A stretch of DNA of 64,000 nucleotides from Solibacillus sp. FSL R5-0449. GTDB taxonomy: Bacteria > Bacillota > Bacilli > Bacillales_A > Planococcaceae. Under the pieces are notes generated by a model. That model searched no databases, was not told where the DNA came from, and worked only from the letters and a program-made list of their open reading frames with translations. The first letter of the stretch is position 1. Each line of letters starts with the position of its first letter. The position numbers and the translations under genes were made by a program. The DNA is taken from assembly GCF_037975215.1 (NCBI RefSeq), contig NZ_CP150239.1, forward strand, positions 410,001 through 474,000, in the 5' to 3' direction. Positions 17,917 to 25,622 of the stretch are shown piece after piece.

Positions 17917-18471
17917 ATGTTCTATCTATTGCTAAGTTATTTATTCGGTACGATCCTTTTTGCGGTCGTTATCGGAAAAATAAAAGGGATTGACCTGCAA
18001 CAGGCGAATAGCGGCAATCTTGGGGCGCGCAATGCCGGACGTACATTGGGAAAGTGGGCTTTTATCCTCGTGGCGGTGGGGGACGGCTTGAAAGGGCTAA
18101 TTGTAGTAATAGCAGGGCGTATGCTTGAGCTTCCTGAACTGACGATTGCACTTGCGATCATCGCTGTAGTGCTTGGCCATCTGTACCCGTTTTGGAATCG
18201 CGGAAAAGGCGGAAAAGGCGTCGCAACGGTAATCGGAGCAATGGTCGCTTTTTCTCCGCTGCTTCTGCTAGTATTTTTAGCCGGCTTTTTATTGAGTCTG
18301 CTCATCACAAAAAGTGCCACACTTAGTATGACAGGCGGATTCATCGTGTACGGATTCGTCCTGAGTGTATATATAGAAGCCGGATTTATCATAACGATTG
18401 CACTTGTTCTCGTTATTTGGAAACAGCGTCATAGCATTGCAGAAAGGGTGAAACCAAATGTACTGGAGTAA
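17917..18471 (+). CDS. PlsY-like acyl-phosphate glycerol-3-phosphate acyltransferase
   Basis: A 184-residue membrane protein with five or so segments. Both PlsY motifs are recognisable: SGNLGARNAGRTLG (canonical SGNIGATN) and GHLYPFWNRGKGGKGVAT (canonical GHxFPxFxxFKGGKG). PlsY transfers an acyl group from acyl-phosphate to glycerol-3-phosphate. The changes in motif 1 (LGAR for IGAT) and the location suggest a paralogue rather than the housekeeping enzyme. The ATG at 17917 is chosen because AAAAGGG is then 8 bases upstream. The 3' end overlaps the next gene by 14 bases, so they are translated together. Confidence 0.85.
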   Translation: MFYLLLSYLFGTILFAVVIGKIKGIDLQQANSGNLGARNAGRTLGKWAFILVAVGDGLKGLIVVIAGRMLELPELTIALAIIAVVLGHLYPFWNRGKGGKGVATVIGAMVAFSPLLLLVFLAGFLLSLLITKSATLSMTGGFIVYGFVLSVYIEAGFIITIALVLVIWKQRHSIAERVKPNVLE

Positions 18472-19975
18472 AATTGCAGCAACAGATGAAGAATTCGATG
18501 CAATTGCAGCATTAAACTATGAAACATTTGTGGAGGAAATACCCCAGCATGAACACAATCCGTCGCGTCGTCTCATCGATAAATTTCATGATGAAAATGT
18601 ATATGTAATCGTTTATAAAAATACGGAAATGGTCGGTATGGTCGCATTCCGCGATACACGACCATTTTCAATCGACCGTAAAATCGGGAATGTAGAAAAC
18701 TATTTGGACGCAGAAGTTTGCGAATATTTATGTGAAATCCGTCTGCTCGCGGTAAAAAAGGCTCACCGCAACGGGCGTGTTTTTACGAAGCTTGCAACAG
18801 CGATCTACCGCTATTTTTATGATGCGGGATATACGGCATGTGTCATTTCCGGTACAGTTCGTGAAGAAAAAATGTATGCACAAATGGGGTTCAGACAATT
18901 TGCTTCAGCTGTCGGGACAGAGGAAGCTCGTTATTTGCCGATGGTTTTAACACGGCAGGACAGTGCAGTTTTCCGGGAGCGTCTGCGTGAACAGAATATG
19001 GTGTTTTTCCCGGGACCGGTTGCATTGGAAAAGCCGCTTATACCATCAACGATTTCCCACCGCTCCGTAAAATTCCAGCAAGAGCTTGATGAGATGAAAA
19101 ACGAGTTATGTAAGCTTGCAAAGGCGAATTGCGTCATACCGCTTGTCGGTACAGGGACACTTGCCAATGATGCGATGCTTGGCCAGCTGAAAAGTGAATT
19201 TCCCCATGAAGCCGGACTAGTATTGGTGAACGGGGAATTCGGCCATCGCCTCCATAAACAGGCGAAACAGTGGGGACTACATATTGAAAAGATTGATATT
19301 GGATGGGGGAATCCATTCGATATTGCGCAAATTGAAGCTCATTTACAAAAGGATAGTTATCGGTACATTGTATTTGTCCATGGTGAAACGTCAAACAGTA
19401 CATTGAATCCGCTCGCCGCGTTAGTGGAGCTGGCGGAAAAATACGATATAAAGCTATGTGCGGACTGTATTAGTTCGTTTGGTTCGGTGCCGTTTTCGAT
19501 GCAGGGGCTTCATTATGCAACAGCGGTTAGCGGGAAGTCGCTCGGTACGGTGGCGGGGCTTGCTTTCATCTTTTGTAAGGAAAAGCCGGTTTCGAGTGAT
19601 GCGCCGCTGTATTTGAATTTGCCGTATTATATGGAGAAGCAAATTCCATTCACATTGCCGCATTATTTTGTGGAAGCTGTCAGAGATGCACTCAAGTTGT
19701 ATCCGGAGCGCTTTGAAGTATTGGAAAAGCGGATGGAAACAATTAAAAATTCGGCGCTTGGTGTAACAGCAACTTATCCGATGATTGCAACATGGGAACA
19801 CCCGAAAATGGCTGAAATTCTAACAACATGTGCATTAAACGGCTTTTTACTGCATGGTGACAGCGCGTATTTAAAGGAACGCAATATCGCTCAAATCAGC
19901 ACAATCCAGCCGAGTTTCGATAAGGATTTTAAAAGATTACAAGAATTGCTCACTTATGTAATGGAAACATTGTAG
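18458..19975 (+). CDS. GNAT acyltransferase fused to class-V aminotransferase
   Basis: A 505-residue two-domain protein. Residues about 1-165 are a GNAT-fold N-acyltransferase-like domain (CEIRLLAVKKAHRNGRVFTKL). Residues about 180-505 are a fold-type I, class-V aminotransferase of the serine-pyruvate/phosphoserine group. The latter shows FFPGPVAL (183-190), GTGTLAN, D336 in LCADCISSFG and the PLP lysine K360 in AVSGKSLG. The fusion would aminate a keto-acid or aldehyde and acylate the product, or the reverse. Overlap with the PlsY paralogue suggests one lipid-like or acyl-amino product; this is inference. The linked reaction is unknown to me. Confidence 0.88.
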   Translation: MYWSKIAATDEEFDAIAALNYETFVEEIPQHEHNPSRRLIDKFHDENVYVIVYKNTEMVGMVAFRDTRPFSIDRKIGNVENYLDAEVCEYLCEIRLLAVKKAHRNGRVFTKLATAIYRYFYDAGYTACVISGTVREEKMYAQMGFRQFASAVGTEEARYLPMVLTRQDSAVFRERLREQNMVFFPGPVALEKPLIPSTISHRSVKFQQELDEMKNELCKLAKANCVIPLVGTGTLANDAMLGQLKSEFPHEAGLVLVNGEFGHRLHKQAKQWGLHIEKIDIGWGNPFDIAQIEAHLQKDSYRYIVFVHGETSNSTLNPLAALVELAEKYDIKLCADCISSFGSVPFSMQGLHYATAVSGKSLGTVAGLAFIFCKEKPVSSDAPLYLNLPYYMEKQIPFTLPHYFVEAVRDALKLYPERFEVLEKRMETIKNSALGVTATYPMIATWEHPKMAEILTTCALNGFLLHGDSAYLKERNIAQISTIQPSFDKDFKRLQELLTYVMETL

Positions 19976-19998
19976 GGGGGATAAGGAGAAGGCGGGGA

Positions 19999-20058
19999 AT
20001 GCAGAAACATTTATTTCGTTCAAATGATTACGATCAATCTTACAGCATTGTAAGGTAA
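19999..20058 (+). CDS. Possible 19-codon ORF
   Basis: A short frame, MQKHLFRSNDYDQSYSIVR, with AAGGAG (19983-19988) upstream and close behind the fusion gene. There is no family evidence; it could be chance. Confidence 0.2.
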   Translation: MQKHLFRSNDYDQSYSIVR

Positions 20059-20187
20059 TTGAAAGCCAATCCGATAGAGTGTAATAGTTTAATTTGGCAC
20101 AATAAGGTCATAAGGGAATTTAACATACACATACGATGTCATTATGCCACGGCGCACTTCATATAAAATCTATCGGAGGACTTTCAA

Positions 20188-20733
20188 ATGAATGAATTAT
20201 TAACGACTATTTATGATGAATACAACCGCTACATTTACCACCTTTGCTTAAAGCTTACACGCAATCAAAACGAAGCAGAAGATTTAATGCAGGAAGTTTG
20301 GGTAAAGGTTGTACGCTATGAAGAATCAGTATCAAAAGTAGACCATGTAAAAGCATGGCTTACAACAATTACGATGAATACATTCCGCGACCGCTATCGC
20401 AAAAATGTTCGTCGCAGTAAATACATGATGAATCAACCTGAACAATTAGACGTACCGATTTTAGATTTGGTTCCCAACAATGATTTTACGACGGAAGAAC
20501 TTGTGGAAAAAACAGAAATCACAAAAATCGTGCAAGAGAAAATGGGTCAGCTTGATAGCATTTACCAAAAAACACTATGGTATTTCTATGTGGACCAATT
20601 CTCATTAGCCGAAATTTCCGAACTGATGAAAGTATCAATCGGTACAGTGAAATCTCGTCTGTTCCGCGCAAAAGCACGCTTAAAAGAAATTTTACTTTCC
20701 GACAATGGTGTCGCAGAAGCAGTATTGGCTTAG
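20188..20733 (+). CDS. ECF-type RNA polymerase sigma factor
   Basis: A 181-residue sigma-70 family protein with only regions 2 and 4. Region 2 is about 8-75 (NEAEDLMQEVWVKVVRY, VKAWLTTITMNTFRDRYRK). Region 4 is about 115-170 (SLAEISELMKVSIGTVKSRL). It would direct polymerase to a small extracytoplasmic-stress regulon. An anti-sigma gene normally follows; here only a terminator does, so control must come from elsewhere. GGAGGAC precedes the ATG. Confidence 0.93.
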   Translation: MNELLTTIYDEYNRYIYHLCLKLTRNQNEAEDLMQEVWVKVVRYEESVSKVDHVKAWLTTITMNTFRDRYRKNVRRSKYMMNQPEQLDVPILDLVPNNDFTTEELVEKTEITKIVQEKMGQLDSIYQKTLWYFYVDQFSLAEISELMKVSIGTVKSRLFRAKARLKEILLSDNGVAEAVLA

Positions 20734-20747
20734 TAATAGTTAGGACG

Positions 20748-20783
20748 AAAGCTATGGCAGAAAGTTGCCGTAGCTTTTTTTGT
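20748..20783 (+). terminator. Terminator of the ECF sigma gene
   Basis: The stem AAAGCTATGGCA/TGCCGTAGCTTT is followed by a T run. Confidence 0.88.
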
Positions 20784-20797
20784 GTTTGAATGGAAAG

Positions 20798-20915
20798 TGG
20801 CTGATATCTTATTGGGATTGACTAATATCAGGGAAGGAATGGCTAAAAACTAAGAGAGTTTGACTAATAACCAAGAGCGTTTGACTAATATCCGTAGAAA
20901 AGTGACTAATAAAAT
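20798..20915. repeat. Intergenic 21-bp-period repeat array, locus B
   Basis: Six units start at 20798, 20819, 20840, 20861, 20882 and 20903, exactly 21 bases apart. Cores are TGGCTGATATC, TGACTAATATC, TGGCTAAAAAC, TGACTAATAAC, TGACTAATATC and TGACTAATAAA; the other 10 bases of each unit vary. It lies between the terminators of two convergent genes. The core is related to that of locus C and, on the opposite strand, of locus A. Confidence 0.8.
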
Positions 20916-20931
20916 TAAACACGAGCCAAAT

Positions 20932-20963
20932 AAAAAACACATGAGCAGCCGTATGCTCATGTG
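20932..20963 (-). terminator. Terminator of the spx-like/marR operon
   Basis: The stem CACATGAGCA/TGCTCATGTG has a T run on the minus strand. Confidence 0.9.
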
Positions 20964-20964
20964 C

Positions 20965-21390
20965 TTATAATTTCGTACACTTATCAAATATTGCCGTTAA
21001 AGTTTTAATTTCATCTTCTGTTAACATACCGAACAGGTTTTCAAAAAGATTGTCTACTTGCTGACGAGAGCTTTCGAGCACTTCGATTCCTGCTTCGGTA
21101 ATATGAATTTGCGAAGCGCGGCGATCCGTTTCATTTTGGGTTTTTTCAATGAGTCCCGCTTTAATGAGCTTCGTCGTCAAAACCGTTACGCCACCTGTCG
21201 TCACCTTCAGCTTTTCTGCAATGGCAGAAGGGCGCTTTGGTCCATCTGTATGCAAGTAAGCCAAAATTAAAATATGTGATTTCGAGAAGCCTAACTGATT
21301 TTGACTGTTCCATTGATTAGCAATTTTGCGTTCCAACGATGTCATCTTTTCAAAAAGTTCGGTTAACTGCTCGCGTTTATGCTCATTCAT
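20965..21390 (-). CDS. MarR family transcriptional regulator
   Basis: A 141-residue winged-helix regulator. The recognition part is RPSAIAEKLKVTTGGVTVLTTKLIKAGLIEKTQNETDRRASQIHIT, and the N- and C-terminal helices would form the dimer. The ATG at 21390 is preferred; TTGGAG lies 9 bases before it. It is the second gene of an operon with the Spx-like gene (24 bases apart). A palindrome over the operon promoter (21892-21903) is a plausible operator. No cysteine in the position of OhrR sensing is seen, so the signal is not evident. Confidence 0.9.
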   Translation of the reverse strand: MNEHKREQLTELFEKMTSLERKIANQWNSQNQLGFSKSHILILAYLHTDGPKRPSAIAEKLKVTTGGVTVLTTKLIKAGLIEKTQNETDRRASQIHITEAGIEVLESSRQQVDNLFENLFGMLTEDEIKTLTAIFDKCTKL

Positions 21391-21414
21391 CAGTGTCAAC
21401 TCCAAATGTTATCA

Positions 21415-21816
21415 CTATTCTACGGCTAATTTCTGAAGGGCATTCAATTCAAATGCACGCACTTTACGAGGGATGAAACGACGAATGTCCATTTCGTTAT
21501 AGCCGATCTGAATGCGTTTTTCATCAAGTAAAATAGGGCTGCGCAACATACGAGGATGCTGCTGGATTAAGTTGTACAACTCTTGAATGGATAACTGGTC
21601 AATATCAATGTCCAGGTTTTTGAAATCATTCGAGTTTGTCGCAATAATTTCATCCGTACCATCTTCTGTCATACTTAAAATATGTTTAAACTCTGCTAAA
21701 GTCAAAGATTGAGAAGTTGTTCTTTTTTCAGTATAAGTAATATTATTTTCGTTTAGCCATTTCAATGCTTTTCGTGATGAGGAACAGCTCGATTGTGTAT
21801 AGATTGTTACTGTCAT
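21415..21816 (-). CDS. Spx/ArsC family protein with CxxS in place of CxxC
   Basis: A 133-residue Spx-like protein; the ArsC-fold family binds the RNA polymerase alpha subunit and regulates thiol-stress genes. Much of the Spx signature is kept: HPRMLRSPILLDEKRIQIGYNEMDIRRFIPRKVRAFEL. The redox switch is changed: the N-terminus reads YTQSSCSSSRKA, so C11 is present but the partner Cys is S14. It cannot form the usual disulfide, and it may be constitutively one state or sense through another thiol. It is first in an operon with a MarR regulator. AGCGAGG precedes the ATG. Confidence 0.9.
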   Translation of the reverse strand: MTVTIYTQSSCSSSRKALKWLNENNITYTEKRTTSQSLTLAEFKHILSMTEDGTDEIIATNSNDFKNLDIDIDQLSIQELYNLIQQHPRMLRSPILLDEKRIQIGYNEMDIRRFIPRKVRAFELNALQKLAVE

Positions 21817-21889
21817 AATTAATTTCCTCGCTTTCCCATAATCAATAATTTGGTGATAGCTTAGTTGTAAGACATTTACTTATAATAAT

Positions 21890-21918
21890 ATCTTACCAGT
21901 AAGCTATTTATAATGCAA
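21890..21918 (-). promoter_or_regulatory. Promoter with embedded operator, spx-like/marR operon
   Basis: On the minus strand: -35 TTGCAT, 17-bp spacer, -10 TAAGAT. The inverted repeat CTTAC-CA-GTAAG (21892-21903) overlaps the -10 box and spacer, where a MarR dimer would block polymerase. Confidence 0.55.
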
Positions 21919-22343
21919 TAAGTTTATTATATGTTTCCCTTTTACTGTTTACCCATTCTTCTAATAAATTATACGTATAAAACTATAAAAAGTTTCTAAT
22001 TTAATATTACAGTTTTGTAAAGTAGAAACTAGAAGAGAGAAGGGGACTGCTGGGCGCGGTTAGTTTTGAACAGGGAATGATTCTAATATGTAGTGGGAGT
22101 GCTTTAAAAGACCGCGACTTTTTAATATATTCTAGAAATATTCTAAATAGAACTTACTACTCTAAAAATGTTTTTCAAGAATCCAGGGAATATTGGACTG
22201 GTTAAACGCTCGAACCTTTACTATATTCGTCAGCTATAATGAAAAGTCCTTGCCAAGCGATTGTTTATTGACGAATAATTCTGACTAACATTCTTATTTT
22301 TCTAATATTTGACACAATTATCCAGTTAAAGTCTTTTCTTAAT
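21919..22343. other. Intergenic region without a recognised gene
   Basis: It is AT-rich. A small palindrome, TAGAA-ATA-TTCTA, lies near 22132, and a short GC-richer block at 22030-22080. I see no gene or known RNA. Confidence 0.4.
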
Positions 22344-22380
22344 GAAAAAAACAGTGCACTCTATAATAAAGAGTACACTG
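22344..22380 (-). terminator. Terminator of the ABC-F gene
   Basis: The stem CAGTGCACTCT/AGAGTACACTG (one mismatch) has a T run on the minus strand. Confidence 0.85.
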
Positions 22381-22392
22381 CATGATTAAAAA

Positions 22393-23973
22393 CTATTTAA
22401 ATTCGTTTAATTCTTTCGTTTCGCGAGTCGTAAACCAGTCTTGCACGTTCCATACTTTCGTCGCTAAACCTTCATAGAATTCTGGCTCATGTGATACAAG
22501 AACGATTGTCCCTTTGAATTCTTTCATGGCACGCTTCAGCTCTTCTTTTGCATCAACGTCCAAGTGGTTTGTCGGTTCGTCAAAGATCAGCCAGTTTGTT
22601 TGATCCATCATCAGCTTGCAAAGACGTACTTTTGCCTGCTCACCACCAGAAAGTGAATTCAGTGGACGAGTAATATGATCCGTTTTCAGGCCGGCACGTG
22701 CCAATGCTGCACGGACTTGCGCTTGTTCCATAGAAGGGAACGCATTCCATACATCATCAATCGGTGTGATTTTACCTGCTTTTACTTCCTGTTCGAAGTA
22801 AGATGGCTCCAAATAGTCGCCTAAAATTACTTTACCGTCCAATGGCTGAACTTTGCCTAACATTGTTTTCAGTAAAGTCGATTTCCCGACACCATTCATG
22901 CCGACTAACGCAATTTTCTCACCGCGTTCGATTTGGAATGTAAGTGGCGGCAATAATGGTTTTTCTTTATCATAGCCAATCACCAAGTTTTCCGCTTCCA
23001 CTACGTAACGACCAGGTGTACGTGCTTCTTTAAAGCTGAACTCCGGTTTTACAGCTGTTTCCGGGCGGTCAATACGCTCCATACGATCCAGCTGCTTCGC
23101 ACGTGATTTGGCACGACCGCTTGTTGAGTAGCGTGCTTTGTTGCGGGCAATGAAATCTTCCTGCTGCTTAATAAATTCCTGCTGTTTTTCATATGCATCG
23201 ATATGCTGGCGCTTATTGATTTCCGCAAGCTCGATAAACTTCTCATATGTCGCAGTGTAACGCGTCATTTTAGCAAATTCTAAATGTAAAATTACATCAA
23301 CAACATTGTTCATAAATTCCGTATCATGCGAAATTAAAAGGAATGCATACGGGTAGTTTTTCAAATAGTTTTTCAGCCAAGTAACATGTTCTTCATCTAG
23401 ATAGTTGGTAGGCTCGTCCAGCAATAATACTTTCGGCTTTTCAAGTAAAAGCTTAGCCAGTAAAACTTTTGTACGCTGACCACCGGATAATGCGGCAACA
23501 TCGCGTTCCAGACCAATCGCATCCAACCCTAAACCACGGGCAATCTCATCGATTTTCATGTCCAGACTATAGAAATCACCAGCATCAAGTGCATCCTGGA
23601 TTTCAGACATTTCTTCCAGTAGGCTGTCGTAATCTGCATCAGGCTCGCCCAATTCCACTGAAATTTCATTTAAACGCTCTTCCTTCTTATATAAAGGGGC
23701 AAACGCATCACGTAATGCATCACGCATAGAACGGCCGGCAGTTAAAACCGTATGCTGGTCTAAATAACCGTAATGTGTACCAGGCAGCCATTCCACTTTT
23801 CCTTCATCGTGAATTGCCTGTCCTGTAATAATGCTCATCAATGTCGATTTCCCAACACCGTTTGCACCTACAAGTCCGATATGATCGCCTTCAACAAGAC
23901 GGAATGAAACTTCTTTAAATAACGTACGGTCACCAAATGAATGCCCTAAATTTTCAACAGTTAATATTGCCAT
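22393..23973 (-). CDS. yfmM: ABC-F family ATPase, YfmM-like
   Basis: A 526-residue soluble protein with two ABC nucleotide-binding domains and no membrane part. Walker A motifs are GANGVGKST and GMNGVGKST, signatures LSGGQ and LSGGE, and Walker B motifs LLLDEPTNYLDEEH and IFDEPTNHLD. The inter-domain linker (about 230-300) is long, charged and helical (KQQEFIKQQEDFIARNKAR). ABC-F proteins act on the ribosome E site as translation factors, and some give antibiotic resistance. The sequence pattern is closest to B. subtilis YfmM, a housekeeping type, so drug resistance should not be assumed. It is monocistronic. Confidence 0.92.
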   Translation of the reverse strand: MAILTVENLGHSFGDRTLFKEVSFRLVEGDHIGLVGANGVGKSTLMSIITGQAIHDEGKVEWLPGTHYGYLDQHTVLTAGRSMRDALRDAFAPLYKKEERLNEISVELGEPDADYDSLLEEMSEIQDALDAGDFYSLDMKIDEIARGLGLDAIGLERDVAALSGGQRTKVLLAKLLLEKPKVLLLDEPTNYLDEEHVTWLKNYLKNYPYAFLLISHDTEFMNNVVDVILHLEFAKMTRYTATYEKFIELAEINKRQHIDAYEKQQEFIKQQEDFIARNKARYSTSGRAKSRAKQLDRMERIDRPETAVKPEFSFKEARTPGRYVVEAENLVIGYDKEKPLLPPLTFQIERGEKIALVGMNGVGKSTLLKTMLGKVQPLDGKVILGDYLEPSYFEQEVKAGKITPIDDVWNAFPSMEQAQVRAALARAGLKTDHITRPLNSLSGGEQAKVRLCKLMMDQTNWLIFDEPTNHLDVDAKEELKRAMKEFKGTIVLVSHEPEFYEGLATKVWNVQDWFTTRETKELNEFK

Positions 23974-24029
23974 ATATAATCCTCCGAGTGTTTTAGTGTT
24001 TCCTGCTAATAACGTTGATTTCCGTTTAG

Positions 24030-24144
24030 GCGGACGCTTTCTGGGGGCGTGAGGCCGACATGAAGTCGGTCACAAAAGCGTTGCCACAGGACGTGGCGTA
24101 CTTAGCTTTTGTTCCCCTGTAGTCTCAGGCGTCGCCACCTACAC
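24030..24144 (+). repeat. GC-rich intergenic repeat element, copy 2
   Basis: Begins GCGGACGCTTTCTGGGGGCG, contains an inner hairpin (GCCGAC...GTCGGT) and ends around CCCCTGTAGTCTCAGGCG. The same outline with a different inner hairpin occurs at 11041-11166 on the opposite strand. It resembles a dispersed Bacillales intergenic repeat. It lies between the ABC-F and SE1832-like genes. Confidence 0.65.
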
Positions 24145-24183
24145 AATCAACTAGATTCTTCTTTATAAAAAAATTTATCCATT

Positions 24184-24213
24184 AAAAAACCCGCAACATT
24201 AAAGTGCTGCGAG
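24184..24213 (-). terminator. Terminator of the SE1832-like gene
   Basis: The stem CCGCAACA/TGCTGCGAG with loop TTAAAG has a T run on the minus strand. Confidence 0.8.
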
Positions 24214-24387
24214 CTGTTTGTTTAGTTCTGCTAGCCGTGCTTCCATATTTTCAAGGCGTGCGAGCGCTTGTTTTACTGAGTCTGCATGGCCAAGTGATTC
24301 AAGCTTTTCCATATCGCCTTGAAGATTGATGTAATCATTCTTTAATTCGGCGATTTCCTGCTGAAGCTGGTCTTTTGTTTGCATCAT
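24199..24387 (-). CDS. SE1832 family small coiled-coil protein
   Basis: A 62-residue, wholly helical, charged protein: QLQQEIAELKNDYINLQGD, then EKLESLGH, then RLENMEARLAELNKQLA. It matches the SE1832-type family of short Firmicute coiled-coil proteins of unknown function. AAAGGAG precedes the ATG. The terminator overlaps the end of the frame. Confidence 0.8.
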   Translation of the reverse strand: MMQTKDQLQQEIAELKNDYINLQGDMEKLESLGHADSVKQALARLENMEARLAELNKQLAAL

Positions 24388-24476
24388 TAATTACTCCTTT
24401 AGTTTCGGAAATTAATCTTTTCATATTGTAACATAATGCATACATTTATGTGATGGGGAAAGCCTAATTTTTTAAG

Positions 24477-25511
24477 TTAAATATGGGCCATATTGTGACG
24501 CGCATAAGCTAAATCGAGCAGCAGGTTTTTCAGAATTTCATTGTTTGTCAGAATTTCAAGGCCGCGCTGCTTGCGGACAGCTCGTTCGCGGCGCTGTTCA
24601 TGAAGCAAGAGCTCCATTACGGCATTTTGAATAATGGACTGCTTCATTTTTCGGCCTAATCCGATATGGATAAATCCGTTCATTTCGCGCGTGAATGCAT
24701 AGTTCAGTTCATTATCCTGCTGTGCCGTTGTAATACAAGGAATACCGGCAGCTGCCACTTTATACGGTGTATAGTTGGCATTGCAAATAATCAAATCTGC
24801 TTGCGGCATCAGCTCGAGCAGGGCATCGGATTTTTGGACGATGACGGTATTTTTTCGGCTTAATGCCATCATTTTTAGACTATCGATGTCATGATGATAG
24901 TCATCGTCAATCGCAACTGAAACTTTTAACGGGATTTGTAGCTGGGTTAAGTGGCGTAAAGTGCGGTAAGTCAGATTGTTGCTATCCCCATCTTCAAATG
25001 CGACAACAATATGCGGAAGTGAATCTTTAATCGAGCTATCGGGTTTTTCAAGGATTTGGTATGCGACTTTTTCTAAATTTGGCGGTACGGCAAATGCATA
25101 GCTGCCGGCAAGTTCGTGTGTATGCGGTTCTTCATGGGATTCTCCGAACAACGCAACGATATGACAGTCACTAAGCTGTACACCATTGCCAAAATCATCG
25201 AAATGAACAATCGTCGGGCAAAAAGGTTTAATCGTTTCAATTTGTTCGACTTGGGTATCTTTACCTTCATGGATGATTAAATGAGGCTCTAATTCACGGA
25301 TTTTCTTTTGAAGCTCGGAAAAACGTTCAAACTTTACAATATTTAAGCCAGTTTGGGCCAATTTATCAAGAAGCTGTTCGTTTGCAGTTTTCACAAAGAG
25401 AACGACCTCTTCATCCTGCAACAGATTTGCCAAAGTTACTGCACGCTCAAAAGGATATGTTCCTTTAATCTCACAATGCTCGATAATCCATATAATTTTT
25501 CTTTTTTGCAC
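24477..25511 (-). CDS. GT-B / PseG-like protein, unknown substrate
   Basis: A 344-residue protein with a two-domain Rossmann layout. The early block RKIIWIIEHCEIKGTYPFERAVTLANLL and the late block DLIICNANYTPYKVAAAGIPCITTAQQDNELNYA recall PseG/SpsG-type UDP-sugar hydrolases and GT-B glycosyltransferases. The C-terminal part ends in a charged helix region. The start is taken as GTG at 25511, 10 bases after GGAAAGGA; a longer frame to 25622 starts in sequence shared with the divergent gene and has no ribosome site. It could act in surface glycan (spore or cell) decoration; the assignment is fold-level only. Confidence 0.65.
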   Translation of the reverse strand: MQKRKIIWIIEHCEIKGTYPFERAVTLANLLQDEEVVLFVKTANEQLLDKLAQTGLNIVKFERFSELQKKIRELEPHLIIHEGKDTQVEQIETIKPFCPTIVHFDDFGNGVQLSDCHIVALFGESHEEPHTHELAGSYAFAVPPNLEKVAYQILEKPDSSIKDSLPHIVVAFEDGDSNNLTYRTLRHLTQLQIPLKVSVAIDDDYHHDIDSLKMMALSRKNTVIVQKSDALLELMPQADLIICNANYTPYKVAAAGIPCITTAQQDNELNYAFTREMNGFIHIGLGRKMKQSIIQNAVMELLLHEQRRERAVRKQRGLEILTNNEILKNLLLDLAYARHNMAHI

Positions 25512-25622
25512 GTAAATCCCATCCTTTCCACTATCTCTATAAAATATGGTGGGATTGCCGAAATTATGAATGAGAGAGTTTTCTACATATACATACATCA
25601 AAATAAAGAAAAGAGGAAACAT

